This document shows positions 1-7,979 of a DNA stretch of 9,829 nt, piece after piece. The notes below the pieces were generated by a model. It saw only the letters and a list, made by a program, of their open reading frames with translations. It did not search any database and was not told the DNA's origin. The position numbers and the translations under genes are program-made. The DNA is from Balneolales bacterium. GTDB lineage: Bacteria > Bacteroidota > Rhodothermia > Balneolales > Natronogracilivirgulaceae. Positions within the stretch are counted from its first letter, which is position 1, and every line of letters begins with the position of its first letter. The stretch covers positions 1-9,829 of the forward strand of contig SLQC01000337.1 in assembly GCA_007131625.1 (NCBI GenBank), written 5' to 3'.

Positions 1-1185
1 AATGCCGCTTGCTGCAAATTGCGAGTTATCACGCAGCCACCAGAAATAACCGTAGCCATCAAATGCGGGAGACGGTTTTACGGACTCCCTCATCCAGTTT
101 TCAGTCAGAATACGGTTCCCGCCGGCATCAATCCCGTCGTTCAGCGCCAATAATCCGATCCGGCCGTAATCCCTCAGTGAAGCGCTGATGCAGCATCCTC
201 CGTGTTCCAGCTCGTTTTCACCCAACAGGTTCCAGGACGCCCGGTGTTCCATCCCGAAGCCCTGCCATATGCGCATATTGGCGTAGTCGGTCAGAAATTG
301 GCCGGTTGCCGCTTTGAGCACTGCTCCCGCCAGATTGGTTTCACCTGTATTGTAATTAAAGATGGTTCCAGGCTGTCTTTCTCGTGACAATGAAGCCATA
401 TAGGTAACAAGCTGCTCTTCGCTGCTGATGTATTCAAGCTGCGCCACATCGGATTCCGGGTCAAAGTAATCTTCATTCCATGCCACACCGGACGACATCG
501 TAAGTATATGCTGTATGGTCACGCCTTCATAAGCACTTCCTGCTAGCTCCGGCAGGTATCGGACTACGTCATCCTGTACGCTTTCGATATACCCGTCCTG
601 AATCGCAGCCCCGAACAGCATCGAAAGCACCGATTTGGTTACGGAAAAGGAGATCCATGTCGTAGCAGGTTCATTTCCGTATCCATAATACTCATGTACG
701 ATTTCTCCGTCTTTGACCACAAGGAGCCCCGCCAGATTCATCTGTTCGGCATAATACGTAAGTCCGCGGACTTCGTTTTCGTACAGATAACGCACTTCTT
801 TGATCTGCTGATCCGCTTCAGGCAGCGGCCAGGGCTGTGTTGCCGGTTCCAGAAATCGCACCGGAGAGAGAAAGTGGGTTGTTTTATATCCGAGCAACTG
901 CATTTCCGGGGTCCAGAATAGTATTCCGGTATTTTTCATTTCTGCCAGAAGATTCTGCTCCTCTTCTGTAAACTGAGGGGGATCATCTGCCAACGGAGGA
1001 GCTTGTTGTGATATTTGTGAAGTGTCCCTGGCCAACGGTAGTGCTTCCCGGGTAAGCGGATGAGTATTCTGTGTCTCAACTGATGTTGAGCCATCATCAT
1101 CGGAACAACCGGTAAATACTGCCAGGAACGCTATTAGCATTTTGAAGGATGACCTTATTTGAGTTCTATTCGCCCTGGCGCCCAT
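1..1185 (-). CDS. Serine hydrolase lipoprotein, beta-lactamase / NylB-like family (partial, C-terminus beyond window)
   Basis: The frame is open from ATG at 1185 to the window edge (395 codons seen). Residues 1-26 form a lipoprotein signal peptide: a basic stretch, then the hydrophobic run MLIAFLAVF and a lipobox FTGC, so Cys27 is the likely acylated residue and the protein should sit on the envelope. The catalytic SxxK motif is SVTK at 181-184, inside WISFSVTKSVLSMLFGAAI. SSGVAWNEDYFDPESD (about 231-246) resembles 6-aminohexanoate-dimer hydrolase (NylB) and EstB-like esterases. FNYNTG at 276-281 supplies the probable Tyr base (Tyr278). GYGYFWWLR near the edge is also typical; the later [HK]xG motif would lie just outside. 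A start at 1140 would leave no basic n-region, so 1185 is preferred. It starts two bases after the mfd stop (TGAAAATG), suggesting translational coupling. Substrate is unknown: esterase, amidase or peptidase are all possible. Confidence 0.9.
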   Translation of the reverse strand, partial: MGARANRTQIRSSFKMLIAFLAVFTGCSDDDGSTSVETQNTHPLTREALPLARDTSQISQQAPPLADDPPQFTEEEQNLLAEMKNTGILFWTPEMQLLGYKTTHFLSPVRFLEPATQPWPLPEADQQIKEVRYLYENEVRGLTYYAEQMNLAGLLVVKDGEIVHEYYGYGNEPATTWISFSVTKSVLSMLFGAAIQDGYIESVQDDVVRYLPELAGSAYEGVTIQHILTMSSGVAWNEDYFDPESDVAQLEYISSEEQLVTYMASLSRERQPGTIFNYNTGETNLAGAVLKAATGQFLTDYANMRIWQGFGMEHRASWNLLGENELEHGGCCISASLRDYGRIGLLALNDGIDAGGNRILTENWMRESVKPSPAFDGYGYFWWLRDNSQFAASGI

Positions 1186-1187
1186 TT

Positions 1188-4100
1188 TCAGACGGATGTA
1201 TTTGAAGTTGCAGCCTGAATATGTTGTTTTTCGGAAGCACTTCCGCCAGACTCAAGTTTCTGCAATAAAGCAAGCGCGGACTCCGGATCCGGCACATCCT
1301 GGATTGCAAAACGGATCGCCTGGTCTCTCTGGGTCAATTGAAATTGGTCGGGCCGCAGCGTTTCCAAACGGCCCATCAGATGTTGCATCACGCCCTGATC
1401 GTAAAAACGGGTGCCCGCATCGGTACTGTGATCCGGACACTGCAGCCACATCCGATCCGCACGAATGATCACTTTCGTCAGCCAGAGCTGCGATGCCAGT
1501 ACTTTGATGTGTGTCGCCGTAATCAGATTTTGCGCAGCCCCGGGCAACGGGCCGAAGCGGTCAACCACCTCATCCTGCCACTCCTTGATTTCCTCCGCAC
1601 TTAGTGCACCGGAAAGCCGTCGGTAGAGATTCAGCCGCTCCACGTTGTCGGTGACATAATCGGCGGGAAGCAGCGCCGAATGGTCAAATTCGACAGTGGT
1701 CTCGGGTCGTACCGGTACAAACTCTGTGTCGGAGAACAGATCGGCGAACTCAGTCTCTTTCAGTTCCCGCACTGCATCGTTCAGGATCTTGTTATACATC
1801 TCGAAGCCGATTTCGTTGATGAATCCGCTCTGTTCGGCACCGAGGATATCGCCCGCACCGCGGATATCCAGGTCCCGCATGGCGATGTTGAATCCGGAAC
1901 CCAGGTCGGAGTACTCCTCCAGTGCCAGCAGTCTCCGTCGTGATTCGAGCGTGAGCGACTCCATTGGCGGTGTGATCAGATAGCAGTAGGCTTTTCGGTT
2001 CGATCGCCCCACGCGTCCGCGTAACTGATGTAATTCCGACAACCCGAAATGATTGGCATGATTGATGAAGATCGTGTTGGCATTTGCAATGTCGATGCCG
2101 TTTTCGACGATGTTGGTGGAGACGAGGACATCGAATTTGTGGTCGTAGTAATCCATGATGATTTTCTCGAGCCGGCTGCCGGGCATCTGGCCATGCGCAA
2201 TGCGGGTCCGGATATTCGGCAGGAGTGAGCGGATCATTTCCGCGGTCTTCTCGATATTTTGCACCCGGTTGTGGATGAAGAAAACCTGTCCGCCCCGGCT
2301 CACTTCCTGGGCGATTGCATCCCGGATCAACTGTGAATTGAAACTGTGAATTTCTGTGAGTACAGGTTGTCTGTTTGGTGGGGGCGTGTTAATAATACTC
2401 AGATCACGCGCGCCCATCAGTGAAAACTGAAGAGTTCGCGGGATGGGCGTAGCGGTCAGTGTGAGTACATCGACTGTTGTTCGAAACTCTTTCAGCTTCT
2501 CCTTCACACTTACGCCGAATCGCTGCTCTTCATCGACAATCAGAAGGCCCAAATTCTGAAATGCGACATCTTTCGAGGCGATCCGGTGCGTGCCAATAAG
2601 AATATCGATCTTGCCCTTTTTTGTGCGTTTCAGAATATCCGTCTGCTCGGCTTTGCTGCGAAAACGCGAAATCACCTCGATATTCACTGCGAAATCTTTC
2701 ATGCGCTCACGGAATGTTTTCCAGTGCTGATCTGCCAAAATGGTCGTGGGTACCATCACGGCCACTTGTTTACCGTCGAGCACTGATTTGAATGCGGCGC
2801 GTACCGCTACTTCCGTCTTCCCGAATCCGACATCTCCGCATACCAGCCGGTCCATTGGTGTGTCACTCATCATATCCGCTTTGACATCCTCTATCGCCTG
2901 TTCCTGGTCGGGCGTTTCCTCGTAAATGAATGAAGCCTCAAGCTCGGTTTGCATACTGCTGTCGGCCGAAAAAGCGTACGCTTTCCGGGCTTTTCGCTTT
3001 GCGTAAAGCTTAATCAAATCCCGTGCGATGTTCTTGATGCGTTTTCGTGTGTTGGCTTTTTTGCGTGCCCATTCGCCGGATCCGAGCTTGGTGATTTTCG
3101 GTGCAGTCCCGTCTTTTCCGGAGAATTTTTGCAGTTTGTGAAGGCTGGAGACGTTCACATAGAGGATAGAGTCTTCCTTGTATTTCAATACGACCGACTC
3201 CTGTTCCACTCCCCGTACTTTGATCTTGCGAAAACCGGCGAATTTACCGATTCCATGATCGATGTGCACGACGTAATCGCCGATATTCAGATCTTTGAGT
3301 TCCTTGAACGAGATACCGCCTCGTCGAGCTTTGCCGCGTGTTTTCGGTCGATGATACCGGTTGAATATCTGGTGGTCGGTGTAAACAGCGATTCCTTCTG
3401 TTGGAAGGATAAACCCGCGATGCAGCGTTTCGACCGATAGATTATATTGCAATTCCGGTGTCGGCTCCTCCAAAAGTTCTTCAAACCGTTTGCGCTGTCC
3501 TTCATTATCGCACAAAATATACGTTTCAATGTTCTGCAGAGTGAGTTCTTTCAGGTCTTTGCGGAGGAGTTTGACGGAGCTGTTAAAATCAGGTTGGGGC
3601 CGCGCATCCAGGGTGAACCGATAGTCAGCTTCAAGATCGTGGGGAAGCGCCCCGATTAGGAGACGCGGATGGCGATTCAGTTGCTGAACAAGTTCATCCG
3701 GTGCGAGATATCGGGCTTCCGGAGGCTCGACGTGTATGGCGTCGTCGCTTTTTATGTCAGATGTCTTGTAACCGATGTTACTGCTCTTTACGTTTGGAAT
3801 GTTATTACTGACGGCCTCCTCATATCTTTTTTTGGCACCGGTAAATAGGCGGTGAATTTCTGATATCACACCGGGGTAATCGACTATTGCGACCGGAACG
3901 GTATCCGGGAACATCGTGATCAGCGACTGCTTCACTTCAAGAGAGAACGCCTCGAGATTTGGAACCAGTCGGATGTAATCCAGAAATGCGATGGAACGTT
4001 GGGAGTCGGGATCAAATTCACGAATTGAGTTGATCTCGTCGCCGAAAAATTCAATGCGGACAGGATATTCACCGGCAAACGGGAAAATATCGATGATGCC

Positions 4101-4634
4101 GCCGCGACGGGCATATTCGCCGGGTTCATTGGCAAAGGAAACGGTTTGATAGTGCTGATCGGCAAGCTTGCCCGCCAGATCGTCGGGATTCATTTCGGTC
4201 TCATTGCGCAGGGATATAGAAGCCTCGAAGAACTTTTCCGGTGAGGCCATCTTCTCGAAAATAGCTTCGGCCGATGTCACCACGACCAGCTCCTGCGATT
4301 CCCGGAGCTGATCGATCACATCAGAACGCTGTGCCGAAACAGTCGTATCCCGGATCCTCCCTCTGTCGTAAGGGGTCATTCCGCTCGGTGGAAAATAGAG
4401 TGAATGGGTGATTCCGAGTGCGTCGATATCCGACCGGATATACTGTGCCCGTTCCGCATCCGGCGTGATCACCATGAGCGGCAAGTGTTTGCGAGACGCT
4501 TCTGCTAATGCCAGTGAGGCGGTGGAGCCGACAAAATGCTGCAACTGTACCACCTTCCCGGGTTGAAGTTGCCGGGAAATATCATCAGCGGGGATGTGCT
4601 TTGAAAAAATCTGCGCAATCTGCGTCAGAGACAT
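1188..4634 (-). CDS. mfd: Transcription-repair coupling factor Mfd
   Basis: Mfd is an ATP-driven DNA translocase that removes RNA polymerase stalled at lesions and recruits UvrA for nucleotide excision repair. Its 1148 residues match the usual family length. The N-terminal UvrB-homology part includes the segment around RRGGIIDIFPF (176-186). The RNA-polymerase-interacting CarD-like domain is at about 449-545 (IGDYVVHIDHGIGKF). Helicase motifs follow: Walker A GDVGFGKTE at 600-608, Walker B DEEQ at 701-704, TLTATPIPRT at 725-734 and the GRVGR arginine finger at 873-877. The C-terminal TRCF domain spans about 985-1085. The final 20 residues are low-complexity and probably unstructured. The ATG at 4634 has no Shine-Dalgarno sequence, but a Bacteroidota-type promoter element lies 29-36 bases upstream. 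The BatA-like gene ends 87 bases before it, and the serine hydrolase gene begins directly after it, so mfd may be transcribed both from its own promoter and by read-through. Confidence 0.98.
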   Translation of the reverse strand: MSLTQIAQIFSKHIPADDISRQLQPGKVVQLQHFVGSTASLALAEASRKHLPLMVITPDAERAQYIRSDIDALGITHSLYFPPSGMTPYDRGRIRDTTVSAQRSDVIDQLRESQELVVVTSAEAIFEKMASPEKFFEASISLRNETEMNPDDLAGKLADQHYQTVSFANEPGEYARRGGIIDIFPFAGEYPVRIEFFGDEINSIREFDPDSQRSIAFLDYIRLVPNLEAFSLEVKQSLITMFPDTVPVAIVDYPGVISEIHRLFTGAKKRYEEAVSNNIPNVKSSNIGYKTSDIKSDDAIHVEPPEARYLAPDELVQQLNRHPRLLIGALPHDLEADYRFTLDARPQPDFNSSVKLLRKDLKELTLQNIETYILCDNEGQRKRFEELLEEPTPELQYNLSVETLHRGFILPTEGIAVYTDHQIFNRYHRPKTRGKARRGGISFKELKDLNIGDYVVHIDHGIGKFAGFRKIKVRGVEQESVVLKYKEDSILYVNVSSLHKLQKFSGKDGTAPKITKLGSGEWARKKANTRKRIKNIARDLIKLYAKRKARKAYAFSADSSMQTELEASFIYEETPDQEQAIEDVKADMMSDTPMDRLVCGDVGFGKTEVAVRAAFKSVLDGKQVAVMVPTTILADQHWKTFRERMKDFAVNIEVISRFRSKAEQTDILKRTKKGKIDILIGTHRIASKDVAFQNLGLLIVDEEQRFGVSVKEKLKEFRTTVDVLTLTATPIPRTLQFSLMGARDLSIINTPPPNRQPVLTEIHSFNSQLIRDAIAQEVSRGGQVFFIHNRVQNIEKTAEMIRSLLPNIRTRIAHGQMPGSRLEKIIMDYYDHKFDVLVSTNIVENGIDIANANTIFINHANHFGLSELHQLRGRVGRSNRKAYCYLITPPMESLTLESRRRLLALEEYSDLGSGFNIAMRDLDIRGAGDILGAEQSGFINEIGFEMYNKILNDAVRELKETEFADLFSDTEFVPVRPETTVEFDHSALLPADYVTDNVERLNLYRRLSGALSAEEIKEWQDEVVDRFGPLPGAAQNLITATHIKVLASQLWLTKVIIRADRMWLQCPDHSTDAGTRFYDQGVMQHLMGRLETLRPDQFQLTQRDQAIRFAIQDVPDPESALALLQKLESGGSASEKQHIQAATSNTSV

Positions 4635-4662
4635 TAGGTAGTGATATTCAGGGTATCAGTTG

Positions 4663-4670
4663 CAAACTTA
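4663..4670 (-). promoter_or_regulatory. Candidate Bacteroidota-type -7 promoter element for mfd
   Basis: On the minus strand the sequence TAAGTTTG is an exact match to the TAnnTTTG -7 consensus of the Bacteroidota primary sigma factor. It sits 29 bases before the mfd ATG, predicting a short leader of about 20-25 bases. I see no clear TTTG -33 partner at the usual spacing; the nearest is a T-rich stretch about 16 bases upstream. The 87-base gap it occupies shows no terminator. One 8-mer match can occur by chance, so this is tentative. Confidence 0.35.
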
Positions 4671-4721
4671 TAAAGATACGTGAAAAGGCAGGAAATCGCC
4701 AATGATACGAATCGGTTGCAC

Positions 4722-5717
4722 TCAGGAAAGTTCCGTGCGGAACAGCCACCGGTCACATGCCACCGACAGCAGCAGCAGAATTGCACCCCAAGTCAGGAAT
4801 GTCTGATACCGGTCGGAAAATTCTTGGAAGACGGTTTCTTCGAACTCGCTGCGTTCCAGTTCGTCGATTTCCCGGTAGACCAGTTCCAGCGTCTCGTTGT
4901 CGGTGGCCCGGAAATAGCGCCCACCGGTTCGTTCGGCAATAGTTTGCATCATTTCTTCGTCGATTTCCACACGTATTTCGTGATAGCGGGTGCCTCGAAT
5001 CGGATCACGGACCGGGTAGGGAGCAGTTCGGGCATCAGTACTGGCGCCAATGGTGTAGACTCGCAGTCCGAATGTCGCTGCCAGTTCTCCGGCTGTGATG
5101 GGATCGATTTCGCCGGCGTTGTTCTCGCCGTCAGTCAGCAGGACAATCACCCGGCTTTCGGCGTCACTTTCACGCAGCCGGTTAACCGCTGTGGCCAGAC
5201 CCATCCCGATGGCGGTGCCATCTCGTACCATCCCGAGATCGACCTGGTCGAGTTGATGCTGCAACAGGTTGTGATCAAGTGTCGGCGGAAGCACTGTAAA
5301 GCTTTCCCGCGCAAAGACAACCAGTCCGATGCGATCGGATTCCCTCCGGTCAATAAAATTGGATGCTACTTCTTTCACGGCTATCAGCCGGTTGGGATTC
5401 ATGTCCTCGGCCAGCATCGACGAGGAGATATCAAGGACGAGCATAATGTCAATTCCTTCGCTATGCCGATCGGTATAGACCTGCTCCTCTTGTGGCCGTG
5501 CCAATGCTGTGATAATCAGCCCAATGGCGACCAATTGCAGAAAGAAACCGGCAAATACACCGTATGAACACCAGTTTCCGGAAATAACATCCAGATCGGA
5601 CGTATCCGAAAAAGTCATAAATGCGACCTGTCGGCGTTTGTAATACCGGTATTGCATCCACAAAATCACCGGGATGATCATCAATGCCCAAAACCAGACC
5701 GGATTATCCCAAACCAT
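4722..5717 (-). CDS. BatA-like membrane protein with von Willebrand factor A domain
   Basis: From ATG at 5717 the protein has 331 residues and the BatA/BatB layout of aerotolerance-type operons. Two membrane helices come first (about 7-22, WFWALMIIPVILW, and 51-72), with a basic loop YRYYKRR between them. A vWA domain spans about 88-285, and a last helix lies at 306-321. The metal-binding MIDAS motif is complete: DISSS at 96-100, Thr168 in RDGTAIG and Asp196 in LLTDGENN, so divalent-metal-dependent partner binding is expected. I prefer 5717 over the upstream ATG at 5768 because MVWDNPVWFW is where family members begin; the added 17 residues are strongly charged and unlike the family. The gene overlaps the BatD-like stop by 14 bases, implying co-translation. 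Such proteins are thought to work with MoxR ATPases and DUF58 proteins in envelope maturation or stress tolerance; the exact role here is unknown. Confidence 0.92.
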   Translation of the reverse strand: MVWDNPVWFWALMIIPVILWMQYRYYKRRQVAFMTFSDTSDLDVISGNWCSYGVFAGFFLQLVAIGLIITALARPQEEQVYTDRHSEGIDIMLVLDISSSMLAEDMNPNRLIAVKEVASNFIDRRESDRIGLVVFARESFTVLPPTLDHNLLQHQLDQVDLGMVRDGTAIGMGLATAVNRLRESDAESRVIVLLTDGENNAGEIDPITAGELAATFGLRVYTIGASTDARTAPYPVRDPIRGTRYHEIRVEIDEEMMQTIAERTGGRYFRATDNETLELVYREIDELERSEFEETVFQEFSDRYQTFLTWGAILLLLSVACDRWLFRTELS

Positions 5718-6696
5718 AGTGTGTTTCTTCTGAAAATTTCTCTTGCTCCATTTTTTGCCGCTCCTCATGTCTCTGACGAAGCGCTTCGATTATCGGCTTG
5801 TCGGTTTCAGCGATCCTCGCAACAAGCAGCGAACTTTTCTTCATAACGTCCTGGCAGTCGGATTCATTGGGCCAGTACTTTGCAAATTTGACCAGGTCGG
5901 CTTCCTGCAGGATGGTCGCCAGCAACCGGATTACCTCATCGTCACACTGCCGGCGTTTCAGCTCTTCTATCACTTCGCCAGAAGTGGATTCCAGCGCTGG
6001 AAAACGGTATGCGTGTTCAAAATAAGCCCGGAACACATCCCCGAGTTCCGTATAAAAACTTCGATAAGACTTGTGCGGATCCGGATAGACATCCTCGATT
6101 CGTCCCAGTTCTTCCTGTAATGTGTCAAGCGGATTCCGGAATGGACTCGGTTCAAATTCCGGTTTTTCCGATGGACGAACTGCGGGAAAAAACCGATCCC
6201 GGAATCGGTAGAGGAGAAAACAGACAACGGACAGAATCACGACGGCAGCCAGTATCCAGGGCCACCAGTCTCGAAAAAACGGGAAAATCGGTTTGAGCGG
6301 TCGTAATGCCGATTCTTCATCATCAACCCGGCCCTGGTAGATAAAAGACTGTTCCGGGATGACGAGAAAGGTGGTGTCGGCTCCGTCAATAAATCCGGCA
6401 TACAATTCCGGTATGGGTTGATCGTCAATTCCGAAATATTGGAGGGTATATGTGAGGGAGTCGCCGTACGGGTCGGATCGTACCGTTTTATTGCGAATGA
6501 CAAAGTCTGGTCCGAAATCGGTGCTGTCGGGATAGAGGATTTCGTCATACTCCTCCGTTACCGAGATGTGGATTTGATAAGTGAACAGGTCTCCGGTACG
6601 GATGGTGTCACGGTCAATCGACCGGGAGACTTGCTGTGCCGAGGCGATGTCGGTGAGCATCGCGATCAAAATCAGAAAAATCGGGAGTATGCGCAT
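5704..6696 (-). CDS. BatD-like single-span membrane protein (beta-sandwich outside, helical domain in cytoplasm)
   Basis: Numbered from ATG at 6696, the 330-residue protein begins with a clean signal peptide (MRILPIFLILIAMLTDIASA, cleavage before QQ). A beta-rich periplasmic region follows to about residue 145, starting VSRSIDRDTIRTGDLFTYQI like the first BatD domain. A membrane helix (WWPWILAAVVILSVVCFLLY) is at about 146-165, with Arg-rich residues after it. The cytoplasmic part has the look of the DUF4381-type domain found in Bat/MoxR clusters, with an aromatic, helical segment SYRSFYTELGDVFRAYFEHA. The frame also offers ATG at 6780, which would add 28 polar residues (358 aa) and leave an odd n-region; GGAAG ten bases before 6696 supports the shorter start. 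BatD proteins usually carry several periplasmic domains, so this is a short form. The stop overlaps the BatA-like start by 14 bases. The name rests on architecture and context, not strong sequence recognition. Confidence 0.78.
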   Translation of the reverse strand: MRILPIFLILIAMLTDIASAQQVSRSIDRDTIRTGDLFTYQIHISVTEEYDEILYPDSTDFGPDFVIRNKTVRSDPYGDSLTYTLQYFGIDDQPIPELYAGFIDGADTTFLVIPEQSFIYQGRVDDEESALRPLKPIFPFFRDWWPWILAAVVILSVVCFLLYRFRDRFFPAVRPSEKPEFEPSPFRNPLDTLQEELGRIEDVYPDPHKSYRSFYTELGDVFRAYFEHAYRFPALESTSGEVIEELKRRQCDDEVIRLLATILQEADLVKFAKYWPNESDCQDVMKKSSLLVARIAETDKPIIEALRQRHEERQKMEQEKFSEETHYGLG

Positions 6697-6813
6697 CAAG
6701 GCCGCACTTCCAGGGGGAATTATGGGACTCCGGGTACGGGCGGATCGGGTCGATAAATTGTGGTGGGATTTTTGATTCATTAAATCGGCAGAGTCGTTGC
6801 CAAGTCAACAGAG

Positions 6814-6891
6814 TATACGTTTTTATAAGCAGTATAGCTGTTTCAATCAGTAAGTAGTTGTTTCAATAGGCAGTATAGTAGTTTTTATCAG
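6814..6891 (-). repeat. Four imperfect tandem repeats (18-23 bp) upstream of the BatD-like gene
   Basis: Read on the minus strand, four head-to-tail units occupy this stretch without gaps: CTGATAAAAACTACTATA (6874-6891), a 23-base unit with core ATTGAAACAACTACTTA (6851-6873), CTGATTGAAACAGCTATA (6833-6850) and CTGCTTATAAAAACGTATA (6814-6832). Each starts with CTG, carries AT(A/T)(A/G)AAAC in the middle and ends in TATA or TTA. A separate direct repeat with one mismatch, ATCAGC(T/A)GGATC, is at 6887-6898 and 6913-6924. The array fills most of the spacer between the DUF58 stop and the BatD-like start, so a protein-binding or leader-RNA role is possible; none is shown. Confidence 0.6.
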
Positions 6892-6927
6892 CTGGATCAT
6901 TTCATTTCCGGCATCAGCAGGATCGGA

Positions 6928-7803
6928 TCAATAGCGGTTGACTCGTCGTTTGAAAAAAGCCATAATCGGTTCAATGTAAGATTCATTGGTTTGCAGTGTG
7001 ATGGCATCGATGCGGTGGCGCCGGAGCAGTTTCTGAAGCCGCTCCATGCGGACCTGCCGCCGTCGGCGGTACTGTTCACGCACGGATTTGCTGGATGTAT
7101 CAATGACGCGATACCGCCCGGTTTCGGCGTCGCGAAATGGGATGAGCCCGAGATCTGGCAGGTCGCGTTCCAGAGGGTCGTCAATCACAATACTCACAAA
7201 ATCGTGTTTCCGGTTGGCAATTCGCAGCTGTTTTTCATAACCGGACGATTGAAAGTCACTGATCAGGATGAAGATGGACCGGCGCCGGAGGATCTTGCTG
7301 AGGTAGGCCACTGCATTGCCGATGTCAGTGCTTTTACCCTGCGGTTCGGCAGATAGCAGTTCCCTGATCAGCCGGAGTACATGCGCCCTGCCTTTACGGG
7401 GGATTACCACTTTTTCGATACGGTCGGTAAAGAGAACGAGCCCCACTTTGTCGTTATTCTTGATGGCGCTGAAAGCCAGCACGGCGGAAAGTTCGGTAAT
7501 CAGATCCAGCTTGCGCCGAATACCGCTGCCGAACTGTTCGCTTGATGAAACATCGACGCAGAGCATCAGCGTCTGCTCTCGTTCCTCTTCAAACACTTTG
7601 ATATAAGGCTCCTCACTCCGGGCGGTCACGTTCCAGTCGATCAGTCGTACGTCGTCACCGATTTGATAGGGGCGCACCTCTGAAAACGTCATCCCCCTGC
7701 CCTTGAAAGCCGACTGATATTCGCCGCCGAATATCTCGTTTACGAGCCCTTTTGTGCGTATTTCAATACGTCGGATAGTCTTAAACAATTCTTTGGATAT
7801 CAT
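6928..7803 (-). CDS. DUF58 domain protein with vWA-like fold (Bat/MoxR operon component)
   Basis: The 291-residue protein is a full-length cytoplasmic DUF58 protein without signal peptide or membrane helix. The family signature is GRGMTFSEVRPYQIGDDVR followed by LIDWNVTARS (residues 35-63), then P-Y-I-K-V-F-E-E-E-R at 66-75. A complete MIDAS-like site follows in the vWA-like fold: DVSSS at 84-88, Thr159 and Asp183 (ISDFQSS). The C-terminal 45 residues are very basic (REQYRRRRQVRMERLQ), which could favour contact with nucleic acid, lipid head groups or an acidic partner. ATG at 7803 is the only ATG after the in-frame TGA at 7837-7839. DUF58 proteins normally sit beside a MoxR AAA ATPase; here the upstream neighbour is a divergent beta-helix gene, and the Bat-type genes follow downstream after a 231-base spacer. 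Confidence 0.95.
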   Translation of the reverse strand: MISKELFKTIRRIEIRTKGLVNEIFGGEYQSAFKGRGMTFSEVRPYQIGDDVRLIDWNVTARSEEPYIKVFEEEREQTLMLCVDVSSSEQFGSGIRRKLDLITELSAVLAFSAIKNNDKVGLVLFTDRIEKVVIPRKGRAHVLRLIRELLSAEPQGKSTDIGNAVAYLSKILRRRSIFILISDFQSSGYEKQLRIANRKHDFVSIVIDDPLERDLPDLGLIPFRDAETGRYRVIDTSSKSVREQYRRRRQVRMERLQKLLRRHRIDAITLQTNESYIEPIMAFFKRRVNRY

Positions 7804-7810
7804 GATGGCT

Positions 7811-7840
7811 ATAATACGGATGTTCTGGCCGGGAATTCAA
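7811..7840 (-). promoter_or_regulatory. Candidate sigma70-like promoter of the DUF58 gene, predicting a near-leaderless transcript
   Basis: On the minus strand TTGAAT (7835-7840) and TATTAT (7811-7816) are separated by 18 bases. A start site about seven bases past the -10 box would fall at or beside the ATG at 7803, so the message would be leaderless or nearly so. No Shine-Dalgarno sequence is present, which is consistent with this. The boxes are imperfect, and if the organism uses the Bacteroidota consensus they may not be read. Confidence 0.28.
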
Positions 7841-7979
7841 CATTGTAAGGAAATGATCCGGACTGCTAAAAGTTTTTCCCATAAGCTTATCTTGGTTATG
7901 TTATTTTTCGGTTAATGGTAGTGCCAAGGTATAGCTATCTGAGTAGTTTCTATTCAACAACACATGGAGTTAAGAAGTC

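Noticed and set aside
291..488. A 65-codon minus-strand frame inside the serine hydrolase gene
   Set aside because: It is out of frame with the hydrolase, whose own frame is open to the window edge and carries SxxK and other family motifs.
2949..3440. A 163-codon plus-strand frame within mfd
   Set aside because: It is antisense to the well-conserved Mfd RNA-polymerase-interacting domain and has no independent support.
4653..4679. GTATC / GATAC hairpin between the BatA-like gene and mfd
   Set aside because: A five-pair stem with a 17-base AT-rich loop is too weak to call a terminator or regulatory hairpin.
4680..5567. A 295-codon open frame on the plus strand
   Set aside because: It lies opposite the BatA-like gene, whose frame shows complete vWA motifs. 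The plus-strand product is rich in Q, H and C with no recognisable domain, as expected of an antisense shadow.
5718..5768. Upstream ATG at 5768 as the start of the BatA-like gene
   Set aside because: It would add 17 highly charged residues before the family-typical start and extend the overlap with the preceding gene to 65 bases.
6814..6891. Tandem repeats considered as a small CRISPR array
   Set aside because: Units are 18-23 bp, diverge from one another and abut without unique spacers; no cas gene is present.
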